Assembly (NCBI GenBank): GCA_020403425.1
Contig: JADBXR010000018.1
Location: 1-64,000, forward strand
Direction: 5' to 3'
Origin: Chitinophagaceae bacterium
GTDB lineage: Bacteria; Bacteroidota; Bacteroidia; Chitinophagales; Chitinophagaceae
Length of the DNA: 64,000 nt
Part shown: one piece after another, positions 45,040 to 53,421 of the stretch
How the letters are laid out: each line of letters opens with the position of its first letter
Position numbering within the stretch: position 1 is the stretch's first letter
Notes under the pieces: model-generated
What the model saw: the letters and a program-made list of their open reading frames with translations, nothing else
Told to the model about the DNA's origin: nothing
The model's database searches: none
Position numbers and translations under genes: made by a program

Positions 45040-46965
45040 ATGAGCAAAACATTCACGCTCCTCACTGCCCTGCTTGCAGGCAGCACTGCCTTTGCGCAGA
45101 AAGACACGGTCAGTACCAGAACCCTCGACGAAGTGGTGGTAACGGCCAACAAACTGGAACAGAAACAAAGTACCACCGGTAAAGTGATCACAGTGATCGG
45201 CAAGGACCAGATCGAAAAAAGTCAGGGCAGAACTGTTGCCCAGGTACTGAATGAGCAGGCCGGCATCACCATCAATGGCGCTCTCAATAATACCGGTGCC
45301 GTGCAGACCGTTTATATGCGGGGTGCTTCGGCTGGTCGTACCCTGATCCTGCTGGATGGCATTCCGATGAACGACCCATCCACCATCACCACAGATTTCG
45401 ACCTGAACCTGTTCTCCATCAACGACGTGGAAAGGATCGAAGTATGCAAAGGCGCGCAATCTACCCTGTACGGCAGCGATGCCATCGCAGGTGTGATCAA
45501 CATCATAACGGTGAAAAAAGACGTCCAAAAACCCTTTAACATCAAGACCACGGTGAGTCAGGGAAGTTTTGCCACTTCCCGTATCAATGCACAGGTATAT
45601 GGCAAAAAAGATAAACTCACTTATTCGGCCAGGTTTGCAAGACTGAATACAAGCGGTTTCTCATCTGCCTATGACAGCACAGGAAAGAAGAATTATGATA
45701 ATGATGGTTATAACGGTACCGTTTCCAACGCACAATTGCTGTACCAGCTGAGTCCGGCCTTATCGTTCAAGACCTTTGCCATGTTCAGCCAGTACAAAGC
45801 AGGTATTGATGCGGGTGTGTTTACGGATGACAAAGACTACAACATCCACAACACTTCCTTCACCAGCGGTGCCGGTTTCCAGTACCGGAAAAACAAACTG
45901 AGTCTCAATGGTAATTACCAGTTCAGCGAGCTGACCCGTACCTACCGGAACGATAGCCTGGACCGCACCAGCACTATTTTTGAGAACAACACCTATTCCG
46001 GTAAATCACAGTTCCTGGAACTGTATGCCAGCGTGCAGGTTGCCAAAGGTCTCACCCTGCTGGCTGGAGCCGATTATCGTCACCACTCCTACAACCAGCA
46101 GTATTTTTCCATCAGCATGTTTGGCCCCTACAGCAGCCAGTTCCGGGATACTTCTTTTAACCAAAAAGCTTTATATGCTTCTGCCATCTTCAACAGTGAG
46201 GATAAAAAATGGAATATAGAGTTGGGCGGCAGGTACAACCATCATTCGCGTTATGGCAGCAACAGTACTTACACTTTCAACCCCTCTTACAGCATCAATG
46301 AACAGGTAAGATTGTTTGCGAGCGTATCCAGCGGCTTCAAAGCACCCTCACTGTACCAGCTGAGCATCAACGACAAACTGGATGCAGAGAAATCCGTGAA
46401 TTATGAAGGGGGTATCAGCTTCGATAAAAAAGCAGTGAGCACACGTCTCGTGTATTTCAACCGACGCATCAATAACGGCATCGATTACAATTATATCAGC
46501 TTCAAATATTTCAACTACATCAAACAGACCGTGAACGGACTGGAATGGGAATTCAGCGTAAGACCTGGCCACAGGATCAGCGTCACCGGTAACTACACGT
46601 TGCTGACCAGCGAAGAGATCACCCAGAACCGGGTAACGGTGAAAGATACGGTCACCTATCAGTACCTGTTGCGCAGGCCTAAACATATGGTCAACCTGTC
46701 GGTGAATGTAACACCTGTCAAAGGGATGAACATTAGCCTGTCAGGAAAATATGTGAGCAAACGATTTGACATCGGGGGTTACAAAAAAGCGGATATCAGT
46801 CTCGACAGTTATGTGATCCTGGGTGCTTATGCCGACTATACCCTGAACGAACATGTGAAGTTCTTTGCGGATCTGCAGAACCTGACCGGGAAGCAATTCT
46901 TTGATGTACGGGGCTTCAACAGCATTCCTACCCTGTTCAATACCGGTGTCACTTTTAACTGGTAA
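45040..46965 (+). CDS. btuB: Vitamin B12 TonB-dependent receptor BtuB
   Basis: 641 residues from the ATG at 45040 (MSKTFTLLTALLAGSTAFAQ signal); the longer frame to 44866 lies in the riboswitch and is rejected. Plug domain with TonB box (LDEVVVTANKLEQKQSTT), VYMRGASAGRTLILLDGIP and STLYGSDAIAGVINII; the barrel ends in GVTFNW. Substrate is assigned from the cobalamin riboswitch in its leader and the short BtuB-like barrel. Outer membrane import of corrinoids, energised by TonB. The CWC gene starts 4 bases downstream. Confidence 0.93.
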   Translation: MSKTFTLLTALLAGSTAFAQKDTVSTRTLDEVVVTANKLEQKQSTTGKVITVIGKDQIEKSQGRTVAQVLNEQAGITINGALNNTGAVQTVYMRGASAGRTLILLDGIPMNDPSTITTDFDLNLFSINDVERIEVCKGAQSTLYGSDAIAGVINIITVKKDVQKPFNIKTTVSQGSFATSRINAQVYGKKDKLTYSARFARLNTSGFSSAYDSTGKKNYDNDGYNGTVSNAQLLYQLSPALSFKTFAMFSQYKAGIDAGVFTDDKDYNIHNTSFTSGAGFQYRKNKLSLNGNYQFSELTRTYRNDSLDRTSTIFENNTYSGKSQFLELYASVQVAKGLTLLAGADYRHHSYNQQYFSISMFGPYSSQFRDTSFNQKALYASAIFNSEDKKWNIELGGRYNHHSRYGSNSTYTFNPSYSINEQVRLFASVSSGFKAPSLYQLSINDKLDAEKSVNYEGGISFDKKAVSTRLVYFNRRINNGIDYNYISFKYFNYIKQTVNGLEWEFSVRPGHRISVTGNYTLLTSEEITQNRVTVKDTVTYQYLLRRPKHMVNLSVNVTPVKGMNISLSGKYVSKRFDIGGYKKADISLDSYVILGAYADYTLNEHVKFFADLQNLTGKQFFDVRGFNSIPTLFNTGVTFNW

Positions 46966-46969
46966 GGCC

Positions 46970-47185
46970 ATGGCACAACACGAATCCAAGCCCTGCCCGC
47001 GCTGCAAAAGAAGTTTTGAGTGCAAAGTGGGCAATATAACCGAGTGCCAATGCAGCCAGGTAACTCTGACCTATGAGGAACGTGTGTATGTAGAAAACAA
47101 ATACCAGGACTGCCTTTGCGCGCAGTGTTTACAAAGCCTGCAATTTGAGTACCGCTTATACCGGAACCGCATTTTCCGGTTTTAG
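46970..47185 (+). CDS. Small cysteine-rich protein, CWC family
   Basis: 71 residues from the ATG at 46970. Eight Cys in the pattern CPRCKRSFEC, ECQC, CLCAQCL, as in the Cys_rich_CWC family, though the eponymous CWC is CQC here. Probably binds a metal (zinc-ribbon-like). It starts 4 bases after btuB, so it shares the riboswitch-controlled transcript. Homologues are often next to B12 genes. Function unknown. Confidence 0.75.
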   Translation: MAQHESKPCPRCKRSFECKVGNITECQCSQVTLTYEERVYVENKYQDCLCAQCLQSLQFEYRLYRNRIFRF

Positions 47186-47190
47186 TTAGC

Positions 47191-47237
47191 AGCCACAGAT
47201 TTCAAGACTCCTGACCGGTTCTTCGAAATCTGTGGCT
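47191..47237 (+). terminator. Terminator after btuB-CWC
   Basis: AGCCACAGATTTC (47191-47203) pairs perfectly with GAAATCTGTGGCT (47225-47237), followed by TTCTTCTG. The 13-bp stem lies 5 bases past the CWC stop, but its loop is 21 bases and the T-run is poor. Confidence 0.65.
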
Positions 47238-47277
47238 TTCTTCTGTCCGTTTCACAATAATTCCGGTAATTCGCAGC

Positions 47278-47880
47278 ATGGAGATATACCTGATCAGGCA
47301 TACCACCCCTGCTGTGGAGAAAGGCATCTGTTATGGACAAACAGACCTGGATGTTACCGAGAGCTTTGCTGCTGAGGCGGACAGCATACGTCCCTGGTTA
47401 CCTACCCGTATGGGAGCCGTGTACAGTAGCCCCCTGCAACGCTGCCGCAAACTCGCAGAAACCCTTTTCCCCGATCATACGCCAACCCTTCACAATGACC
47501 TGATGGAGCTGGATTGCGGCAACTGGGAAATGCAGCGCTGGAACGAAATCCCCAAAACAGAAATGCAACCCTGGCTGGAAGATTTTGTGAACGTGGTGGT
47601 ACCTGAAGGAGAAAGTTATGCTTTGATGCATGAAAGGGTCATCAATCGTTTTAACGAGATCTGCCAGCAGGTATCCCCTGCAGTGATCGTGGCCCATGGC
47701 GGCGTGTTGAGAAGTATCCTGGCACATATCACCGGGACCCCCATCAAAGAATCGTTCGACCTCTTCACCTGCCACTATGGTTGTGTGGTAAAGCTGACGC
47801 AGGAAGAGAGAGGCTTCCGTCATGAGTTCCTATACAATATTTCTCTTGCCGGAAAAGAATGGCATAGGCCAACGGCGTAA
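47278..47880 (+). CDS. cobC: Alpha-ribazole phosphatase-like histidine phosphatase
   Basis: 200 residues, histidine phosphatase (phosphoglycerate mutase-like) superfamily. The catalytic RHTTP motif is at 7-11 (His8), YSSPLQRCRKLAETL holds the second phosphate-binding Arg, ELDCGNWE the acid, and VAHGGVLRSIL the second His. A position next to a B12-regulated receptor gene supports CobC, which dephosphorylates alpha-ribazole phosphate in nucleotide-loop assembly. A general phosphatase is the alternative. It lies 40 bases beyond the terminator, so it may be read through. Confidence 0.8.
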   Translation: MEIYLIRHTTPAVEKGICYGQTDLDVTESFAAEADSIRPWLPTRMGAVYSSPLQRCRKLAETLFPDHTPTLHNDLMELDCGNWEMQRWNEIPKTEMQPWLEDFVNVVVPEGESYALMHERVINRFNEICQQVSPAVIVAHGGVLRSILAHITGTPIKESFDLFTCHYGCVVKLTQEERGFRHEFLYNISLAGKEWHRPTA

Positions 47881-47967
47881 ATCGTGAACCGTCAGTAGTG
47901 AGTAGGAAGTGGTGAGTGAACAGTCTGCTGAACACTCATTGACCATTCACCATTGCCCATTCACAAA
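47881..47967. repeat. Intergenic inverted repeat, GTGAGT/CAATGG family
   Basis: Words GTGAACCGTCAGTAGTGAGTAGGAAGTGGTGAGTG on the left and CACTCATTGACCATTCACCATTGCCCATTCAC on the right. GTGAGTAGGAAGT is the reverse complement of ACTTCCTACTCAC in the element at 13.3 kb, and the CATTGCCCATT block is shared. The stop codon of cobC (TAA) touches the left edge. Confidence 0.7.
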
Positions 47968-47997
47968 ACTATTACTACCTTTAAATAAACCCGTTTT

Positions 47998-48576
47998 ATG
48001 ACCTTTCATCTGGACCAGTTGCTTACAGTAACTTTCACCTTATTTGCGGTGATCGATATTGTTGGTTCTATTCCGCTGCTGATCTCTCTGAAGGATAAGA
48101 TGGGAGCCATCCGGTCTATCCAGGCCACACTGGTATCAGGTGCACTGATGATCCTTTTCCTCTATGCCGGCCAGCCTTTCCTGAGCATTCTCGGACTTGA
48201 TGTCCGCTCCTTTGCAGTAGGCGGTTCGGTGGTGATCTTCCTGCTGGGACTGGAAATGGTACTGGGTCATGAGATCTTCAAGGGCGATTCCAATGCCCAA
48301 TCCGGCACTGTGGTACCCATTGCCTTTCCGATCATTGCGGGTAGCGGTACATTGACCACCATCATGTCGCTCAAAGCCAACTTTGAAGAAAGCTATATCC
48401 TTTCTGGTATTCTGATCAATCTGGTGGTGGTATATATCGTATTGAAATCATTGAAATTCATCGAACACCTGCTGGGGCCTGCGGGTTTACTGGCTATCCG
48501 TAAATTCTTCGGCGTGATATTGCTGGCCATTGCGGTAAAGATCTTCAGTACCAATATCGCGGCTTTCGGCAAATGA
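47998..48576 (+). CDS. MarC-family integral membrane protein
   Basis: 192 residues with six predicted helices. The family pattern is clear: LFAVIDIVGSIPLLISL near the start, then GGSVVIFLLGLEMVLGHEIF, VPIAFPIIAGSGTLTTIMSL and the end GVILLAIAVKIFSTNIA. MarC/UPF0056 proteins lie in the inner membrane; transport or other function is not established. Follows a repeat element and precedes two small membrane protein genes on the same strand. Confidence 0.9.
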   Translation: MTFHLDQLLTVTFTLFAVIDIVGSIPLLISLKDKMGAIRSIQATLVSGALMILFLYAGQPFLSILGLDVRSFAVGGSVVIFLLGLEMVLGHEIFKGDSNAQSGTVVPIAFPIIAGSGTLTTIMSLKANFEESYILSGILINLVVVYIVLKSLKFIEHLLGPAGLLAIRKFFGVILLAIAVKIFSTNIAAFGK

Positions 48577-48610
48577 GCAGCGGCCCTTATCAGAAAGAAA
48601 CCCTGGCACA

Positions 48611-48901
48611 ATGATCGGTTACACAACACGTATACTACAGTGGGGGCGCCAACACCTGGAACTCCTGTTCCTGTTGACAGCCCTGTGCCTGCTGTTTTTC
48701 CTTCCAGTGGAAAAAAAGGAGACCTCACTTTGCCTGTTCAGTCTGCTGGGCATTGGCCAGTGCCCGGGTTGCGGATTGGGCCATTCGATCTATTATGCCT
48801 TACACCTGAAACTGGCACTATCTTTTCAGCATCATCCTTTCGGGATCTTCGCTGTATTGGTTATATTTATCAGGATCAAACAACTCATACACCTTAAATA
48901 A
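48611..48901 (+). CDS. DUF2752 membrane protein
   Basis: 96 residues. Two hydrophobic helices (about 17-33 and 78-93) and the DUF2752 signature CPGCGLGHSIYYALH between them. Function unknown; in Bacteroidota it is very often followed by a TM2-domain gene, as here (7 bases). The ATG at 48611 lies 34 bases after marC. Confidence 0.85.
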   Translation: MIGYTTRILQWGRQHLELLFLLTALCLLFFLPVEKKETSLCLFSLLGIGQCPGCGLGHSIYYALHLKLALSFQHHPFGIFAVLVIFIRIKQLIHLK

Positions 48902-48908
48902 CCTACCC

Positions 48909-49265
48909 ATGAAACCCAACCTGATCAACATGATCCCTTCCATTGAGGGAGAGGAACTGGTTTACCTGCAGTCGCTCACCAACGAACTCAGGGAAGACGA
49001 ACTGCTCAGCTTTATTGCCGTGTACAACGGTAAACGCAGAACAACAGACCAGATACTGATCGGCTGTGTGCTGGGTTTTGTTTGTGTGGGTGGTATACAA
49101 CGTTTTATGATCGGCCAGAACGGGATGGGCATTTTATACCTTTTCACCGGCGGACTCTGTTTGATCGGAACGATCGTTGATCTCGTCAACCATAAGAAAC
49201 TGGCTTTTGAGTACAATCGAAAAATGGCCAATGAAAGTATGGCCATGTTATATGCCAACCGATAG
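48909..49265 (+). CDS. TM2 domain protein
   Basis: 118 residues. A cytosolic N-terminal part (about 1-45) with KPNLINMIPSIEGEELVYLQ, then two helices of the TM2 domain: DQILIGCVLGFVCVGGIQRF, a GQNGMGILYLFTGG turn, and CLIGTIVDLVNHKKLAF. Function unknown; its pairing with DUF2752 suggests that the two act together. The 126 bases from here to the tRNA gene hold nothing recognisable. Confidence 0.85.
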   Translation: MKPNLINMIPSIEGEELVYLQSLTNELREDELLSFIAVYNGKRRTTDQILIGCVLGFVCVGGIQRFMIGQNGMGILYLFTGGLCLIGTIVDLVNHKKLAFEYNRKMANESMAMLYANR

Positions 49266-49392
49266 GTTCAGCTATTATACCGGGCCTATAAAGTGACTGT
49301 GAACAGATCAAGACCTTACAGAATGGAGAGAAAAGAACGGGCATGAACAATACCCACATTGCCTGTGTAAGGCAGATTCAGAGATAAATGTG

Positions 49393-49464
49393 TGGCCTTG
49401 CCAGGAATCGAACCTGGATCAAGAGCTTCGGAAACTCGCATACTATCCATTGTACTACAAGGCC
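49393..49464 (-). tRNA. tRNA-Arg (CCG)
   Basis: 72 bases. The acceptor stem GGCCTTG pairs with CAAGGCC and is followed by discriminator A; D-arm GTAC/GTAT; anticodon loop TTCCGAA gives anticodon CCG (codon CGG). The T-arm is CCAGG-TTCGATT-CCTGG. The first pair of the anticodon stem is mismatched and the last is a T-G wobble. CCA is not encoded. It stands alone. Confidence 0.93.
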
Positions 49465-49471
49465 AAGGCTG

Positions 49472-49501
49472 CAAATGTAATAGAAAGCCGTTAATTTTCA
49501 A
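49472..49501 (-). promoter_or_regulatory. Promoter of tRNA-Arg
   Basis: On the minus strand TTG (49501-49499), exactly 19 bases, then TACATTTG (rc of 49472-49479). Both boxes and the spacing fit the Bacteroidota consensus, and the -7 box ends 7 bases before the mature tRNA 5' end. The TTG overlaps the last codons of crtY. Confidence 0.75.
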
Positions 49502-50661
49502 GAGCCCAGTTCCTGGAGGGCAGCTGGGAGAAAAATACCAGTAGGTACGCTCCGCATGATCTGGAGGTCTTCCCAAAGGTTGGTCTCGTTGTCCAGAAAA
49601 CGCAACACCCGTTGGGGAGGATTGTGCCGGAAAATACGGGCAAAGACCTCAGAGCCAGGCATTTTTCTGTGATGCAGCACATGCAGCAATACGCTGTCGT
49701 ATAACCGGAATCTTTTATCCGCTAGTGTTTCCCTCAGATCAACACTGTTTTTCCGTACCAGCGAATCCACGATGGCCGCCGTTCTTTTTTGTATGAATCG
49801 GAAAGCATACCCACTGCTCCCTTTGGCCTGACCGCCAGCAATACCTGTAAATACCACCCGTCCCTTCTGTAATGGGAATCGGAGGTTGGTCATGGGTATC
49901 ACACCGAATTCTGTATGCAGCACCGAATAATCAGCCAGTTGCAGATAAGAGGAGATGTATTCCCGCAAAGCAGCATCATACATCTCTTCAGCAAGCAGTT
50001 GCTCTGTGAACAGGGTATATTCCACCAATGCTTGACGGGTAGAAACGGGGAGTACGTAAAAAAAAGCAACCCCGTTCTCCTGACTAACACGAAAATCCAT
50101 GAAAGTGGCTTTGCCGGGATCGAAACGATGCCCGGTCGTTTCTATGAGCCAGCCTTTAAAATGCTGGAGGAGATAATATCCGTTGGTGCTCTCGCCTGAA
50201 GGTGGTGCCTGAACATCTCTGAATGGTATACTGTTGAAAACGTATCCCGAATGGTATTCATGCTGATCTGTGACCACACGCGCATGATCTGAACCTGATT
50301 CAACAAGCTTTACCGTTTCGTTCCTCCATTCGATATTGCCATGCTGTGCCGACATCCGCCTGACGTGATCATACAGATCGATACCCCGGATCATCTTGTA
50401 TTGATACGGTTCGATGTTGAGCTCACGGGAAAATGAATCAGAATAAAACTGAAGGGTGGGCCATCGGTGATGAACAATAGGTTCAAAAAGTCCCGACCCC
50501 TTTTCCCAGAAACACCAGGTTCGGTCGTTGCTGTTCTTTGGTGAATGGTCCAGTACAAGGATCCTTTTATCCCGGAAGAAATCCTCCTGCATCATCCGCA
50601 TCAGCAGACTGGAACCTGCGCAACCGGCTCCCGCGATGATATAGTGATAGTGAGTGGGCAA
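49498..50661 (-). CDS. crtY: Lycopene cyclase CrtY
   Basis: 387 residues. FAD-binding motif YIIAGAGCAGSSLLMRM (8-24), NDRTWCFWE (about 44-52, the CrtY hallmark) and the late VFTGIAGGQAKGSSGYAFRF. Cyclises lycopene end groups to beta rings. The start is odd: no ATG is available, the best is TTG at 50661, and the first codons (PTHYHY) are made of CACT/CACTAT units of the repeat just upstream, so the original 5' end seems to have been replaced. Last gene of the carotenoid cluster, 88 bases after crtZ. Confidence 0.88.
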   Translation of the reverse strand: MPTHYHYIIAGAGCAGSSLLMRMMQEDFFRDKRILVLDHSPKNSNDRTWCFWEKGSGLFEPIVHHRWPTLQFYSDSFSRELNIEPYQYKMIRGIDLYDHVRRMSAQHGNIEWRNETVKLVESGSDHARVVTDQHEYHSGYVFNSIPFRDVQAPPSGESTNGYYLLQHFKGWLIETTGHRFDPGKATFMDFRVSQENGVAFFYVLPVSTRQALVEYTLFTEQLLAEEMYDAALREYISSYLQLADYSVLHTEFGVIPMTNLRFPLQKGRVVFTGIAGGQAKGSSGYAFRFIQKRTAAIVDSLVRKNSVDLRETLADKRFRLYDSVLLHVLHHRKMPGSEVFARIFRHNPPQRVLRFLDNETNLWEDLQIMRSVPTGIFLPAALQELGS

Positions 50662-50695
50662 TAGTGAATGGTGAATGGTGAATGCGCAATGGTTG
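50642..50695. repeat. Repeat fragment, GTGAGT/CAATGG family, at the crtY start
   Basis: ATAGTGATAGTGAGTGGGCA, ATAGTGAATGGTGAATGGTG, AATGCGCAATGG. Only one arm is present. It overlaps the first 20 bases of crtY and fills the spacer towards crtZ. It shares GTGAATGGTGAATG and GGGCAAT words with the elements at 13.3 and 47.9 kb. Confidence 0.65.
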
Positions 50696-50749
50696 GGGCG
50701 GTTATGGTTGCGTTTGTCAGCAACCGGCCCCCTATTTATTTTATATTAC

Positions 50750-51235
50750 TTATTTGCTTTTGTTACCACTACCCTGCTGCAATATTTCGTCCTGTTTCAC
50801 CTTATCCCAGTATTTTTTGGCCACCAGTAACATGCCGAAGCTCTCACCCTCTTCCTTACCAATGTGTTTATGGTGCATTTTATGCGCCCAGCGGATGGCT
50901 TTGATATAACGATTATTGCTACGGGTGAATAACTTAAAGCGCTGGTGAATGATGATCTCATGTACCAGAAAATAGGCGAACCCGTACAGGGCAATACCCG
51001 CGCCGATACTTACCACCCAATATACCTGGTTCATACTGCCGAGCATGATGCATAACCAGCTGGGAATGGCAAATATGACAAAGAACGCATCGTTCTTTTC
51101 AAAAAAACCAGGGCCTTTCTGATGATGATCCTCATGCAGGTACCACAAAAAGCCATGCATCACATAACGATGGGTTAGCCAGGTAATCCCTTCCATCAGG
51201 ATAAAAGTGACCAGTGTGATCAGTAGATACAGCAT
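50750..51235 (-). CDS. crtZ: Beta-carotene hydroxylase CrtZ
   Basis: 161 residues from the ATG at 51235. Four histidine boxes of the di-iron fatty-acid hydroxylase superfamily are present: HRYVMH, HEDHH, HEIIIHQRF and HKMHH. Hydrophobic helices surround them. Adds 3-hydroxyl groups to beta rings of carotenoids in the membrane. Starts one base after the cruF-like stop. The C-terminus is Gln/Gly/Lys-rich (QQGSGNKSK) and ends before the repeat at crtY. Confidence 0.92.
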   Translation of the reverse strand: MLYLLITLVTFILMEGITWLTHRYVMHGFLWYLHEDHHQKGPGFFEKNDAFFVIFAIPSWLCIMLGSMNQVYWVVSIGAGIALYGFAYFLVHEIIIHQRFKLFTRSNNRYIKAIRWAHKMHHKHIGKEEGESFGMLLVAKKYWDKVKQDEILQQGSGNKSK

Positions 51236-51236
51236 A

Positions 51237-51920
51237 TTATAAAAAGGTTCTGAGTGCCAGGAAAAACAATGCCTGTATGATAAACAAATGTACCGCAAAA
51301 TGGTTGGCCCTGTTACAACGGAACCAGCGCAGCGCAAGCTGCAAAGCAAGACCGATCAGGAACCAGCATACATAATTATAAAGGGGGATATCCTGACCCG
51401 ACCATTTCCAGAACCCCAGTTTTACGGCCACAGGCTCCATCAGCCAGTCGAAAAAAGTGGCCAACAGCGCTGCGTCGATCACCATGGACAATGCCGCTAT
51501 CCGGGGAGGCAGGTCAGTACCATCCTCACCAATTTTGGTCCGAAACCAATCCTGGAACTGTTGCATCACTGCCGCACTGCAGAAGATAACCACAAACCAG
51601 TTAAAACCAATCAGCACAGGCACTTCGTTGAATTTTGGCCCCAATACAGATCCATACTGATATGTCCCAAAAAGATGACCGGTGTGTACGCCAATCATCT
51701 CTGTGCCCATCCCTACCAGAAAAGCGGTCAGTAGGAAAAGATAAAAGGAAATATTCTTGCCTTTGTGGCTCCAGATCAGCAACAGTGCCATCAAACCCAG
51801 GTTCAGTGGTGTATTTTGTATGAACCACTCTTTATAAGGAGTGAAGAGGATACCAACCAGGCCGCTCACATGAAAAAGGATTGCCAAAAAAGTAGCGATA
51901 TGTTGTTTCTCTAATTTCAT
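51237..51920 (-). CDS. cruF: Carotenoid hydratase-like membrane protein (CruF/DUF422)
   Basis: 227 residues, six or seven hydrophobic helices. Family features include VGMGTEMIGVHTGHLFGTYQ, GFNWFVVIFCSAAV and DAALLATFFDWLMEPVAVKLG. The carotenoid biosynthesis DUF422 family includes CruF, which hydrates the psi end of carotenoids at C-1'. It overlaps crtD by an ATGA and is followed by crtZ after one base. The exact reaction is inferred from the neighbours. Confidence 0.8.
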   Translation of the reverse strand: MKLEKQHIATFLAILFHVSGLVGILFTPYKEWFIQNTPLNLGLMALLLIWSHKGKNISFYLFLLTAFLVGMGTEMIGVHTGHLFGTYQYGSVLGPKFNEVPVLIGFNWFVVIFCSAAVMQQFQDWFRTKIGEDGTDLPPRIAALSMVIDAALLATFFDWLMEPVAVKLGFWKWSGQDIPLYNYVCWFLIGLALQLALRWFRCNRANHFAVHLFIIQALFFLALRTFL

Positions 51921-53401
51921 TTTCTATCTTTTTCAACCATTTCACTCATGATCCTGGCACTCTGCAGACACAGGGGTATTCCGCCACCTGGATGCACGCT
52001 ACCGCCCACAAAATACAACCCTGAAACCGCACTGCTGAAATTGGGATGCCTCAAAAAAGCCGCCATCCGTGAATTGGAACTGGTTCCATACAAAGACCCC
52101 ATATAAGAAGCGGTCCTTGATTCGATCAGTACAGGATCCAGCACTTCCTCCGTTTCTATGAGTGGTTCAATATCCGTCTGCAACAGCCGGCTGAGTTTTG
52201 CGATAACAGCACTGCGATACTGCTCGCGATACAGTGCCCAGTCCTGACCTACATTTGCCGGCGCATTCACCATCACAAACCAGTTCTCTGCACCTTCCGG
52301 CGCCTGCAAACCTGGCTCACATTTACTGGTAATATTGATATAGACCGTAGGATCGGGATACAACTGTTTTAAGCGGAAGAGATGGTCGAACTCTGCCTGA
52401 TAATCTTTCGCGAAAAAAATATTGTGCAAGCCCAGCTGTGAAAATTCTTTCCTGATACCCCAATAGAAGATGAGGGCACTACTGCTCCTTTCTTGTTTCA
52501 ATATCTTTTCTGCCCGGTATATATCGCGCAGCAGATGACGATAGGTGAAATAGACATCCATATTGCTGACCACGATATCAGCCGGTATATTCTCTCCGTT
52601 TGCCACTACACCCTGCACAACTCCCTCGTTATGGATGATTCGCTCTACAGGGGTATTCAAACAGAAGCGTACTCCTTTTTTCTCTGCAAGCCGGTACAAT
52701 GCATGGGTGATGCTGATCATACCACCTGCGGGATAAAAGCTCCCTTCATTATGCTCCAGATGAGGTATCAGGCTCAGCATACCCGGTGCCTGGTAGGGAT
52801 TACTGCCATTATACGTGGCATACCGGTTAAACAACTGAACTGTTTTGGGATTGCGGAAATATTTCGCATTCAGCTGGTGCATGGTACGAAACAGATAGGG
52901 CCAACGGATGGCTTTCAATGCCCGCAAGATATTGGCCTTGAAAAGGGTCGCTTTCCTGTGCAGCGAATGATTCAGGAAGACCGAACCGATATCTCTGTAA
53001 ATATTTTCCGAACGTTTCAGATAACGCTGCAAGGTTCCCGGCCTCTCACCCAGTTTCTTTACCAGCTCTTGATCGAACAGGTCGCGGTCGGCATAGGCTG
53101 TTACCTCGGTGCCATCTTCATAAAAATAATGACAGGAAACAGGCATCTTCCTATACCGAAAATATGTTTCGATGGGCTCTCCGGCCAGAGCAAACAGGTC
53201 CTCTATATGACCCGGCTGTGTGAATAAACTGGGGCCCGCATCGAACTGGTACCCGTTACTGCTAAAATGACTGAGTTTTCCACCCGGGTAGCCATTCTTC
53301 TCAAATACCGTTACCTCCATACCCTGAACCGCCAATCGTATGGCACTGGCCAGACCGGCTATTCCGGCGCCGATCACAATAGCGGTGGGGGTTGATTTCA
53401 T
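51917..53401 (-). CDS. crtD: CrtD-like carotenoid 3,4-desaturase
   Basis: 494 residues from the ATG at 53401; a GTG at 53455 would overlap idi. FAD motif VIGAGIAGLASAIRL (8-22), EVTVFEKNGYPGGKL, DAGPSLFTQPGHIEDLF, the RYATYNGSNPYQAPG segment, and the C-terminal FVGGSVHPGGGIPLCLQSA. CrtI-superfamily, but the GPSLFTQP and Asn-rich stretches separate it from the phytoene desaturase copy and fit CrtD, which introduces the 3',4' double bond next to a C-1' hydroxyl. Consistent with the cruF-like gene next door. Confidence 0.82.
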   Translation of the reverse strand: MKSTPTAIVIGAGIAGLASAIRLAVQGMEVTVFEKNGYPGGKLSHFSSNGYQFDAGPSLFTQPGHIEDLFALAGEPIETYFRYRKMPVSCHYFYEDGTEVTAYADRDLFDQELVKKLGERPGTLQRYLKRSENIYRDIGSVFLNHSLHRKATLFKANILRALKAIRWPYLFRTMHQLNAKYFRNPKTVQLFNRYATYNGSNPYQAPGMLSLIPHLEHNEGSFYPAGGMISITHALYRLAEKKGVRFCLNTPVERIIHNEGVVQGVVANGENIPADIVVSNMDVYFTYRHLLRDIYRAEKILKQERSSSALIFYWGIRKEFSQLGLHNIFFAKDYQAEFDHLFRLKQLYPDPTVYINITSKCEPGLQAPEGAENWFVMVNAPANVGQDWALYREQYRSAVIAKLSRLLQTDIEPLIETEEVLDPVLIESRTASYMGSLYGTSSNSRMAAFLRHPNFSSAVSGLYFVGGSVHPGGGIPLCLQSARIMSEMVEKDRK

Positions 53402-53421
53402 ACGGTAGAATGGATGAACTT

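Noticed and set aside
52493..53227. 244-codon ORF antisense to crtD
   Set aside because: Shadow frame; the minus strand carries all FAD and carotenoid desaturase motifs.
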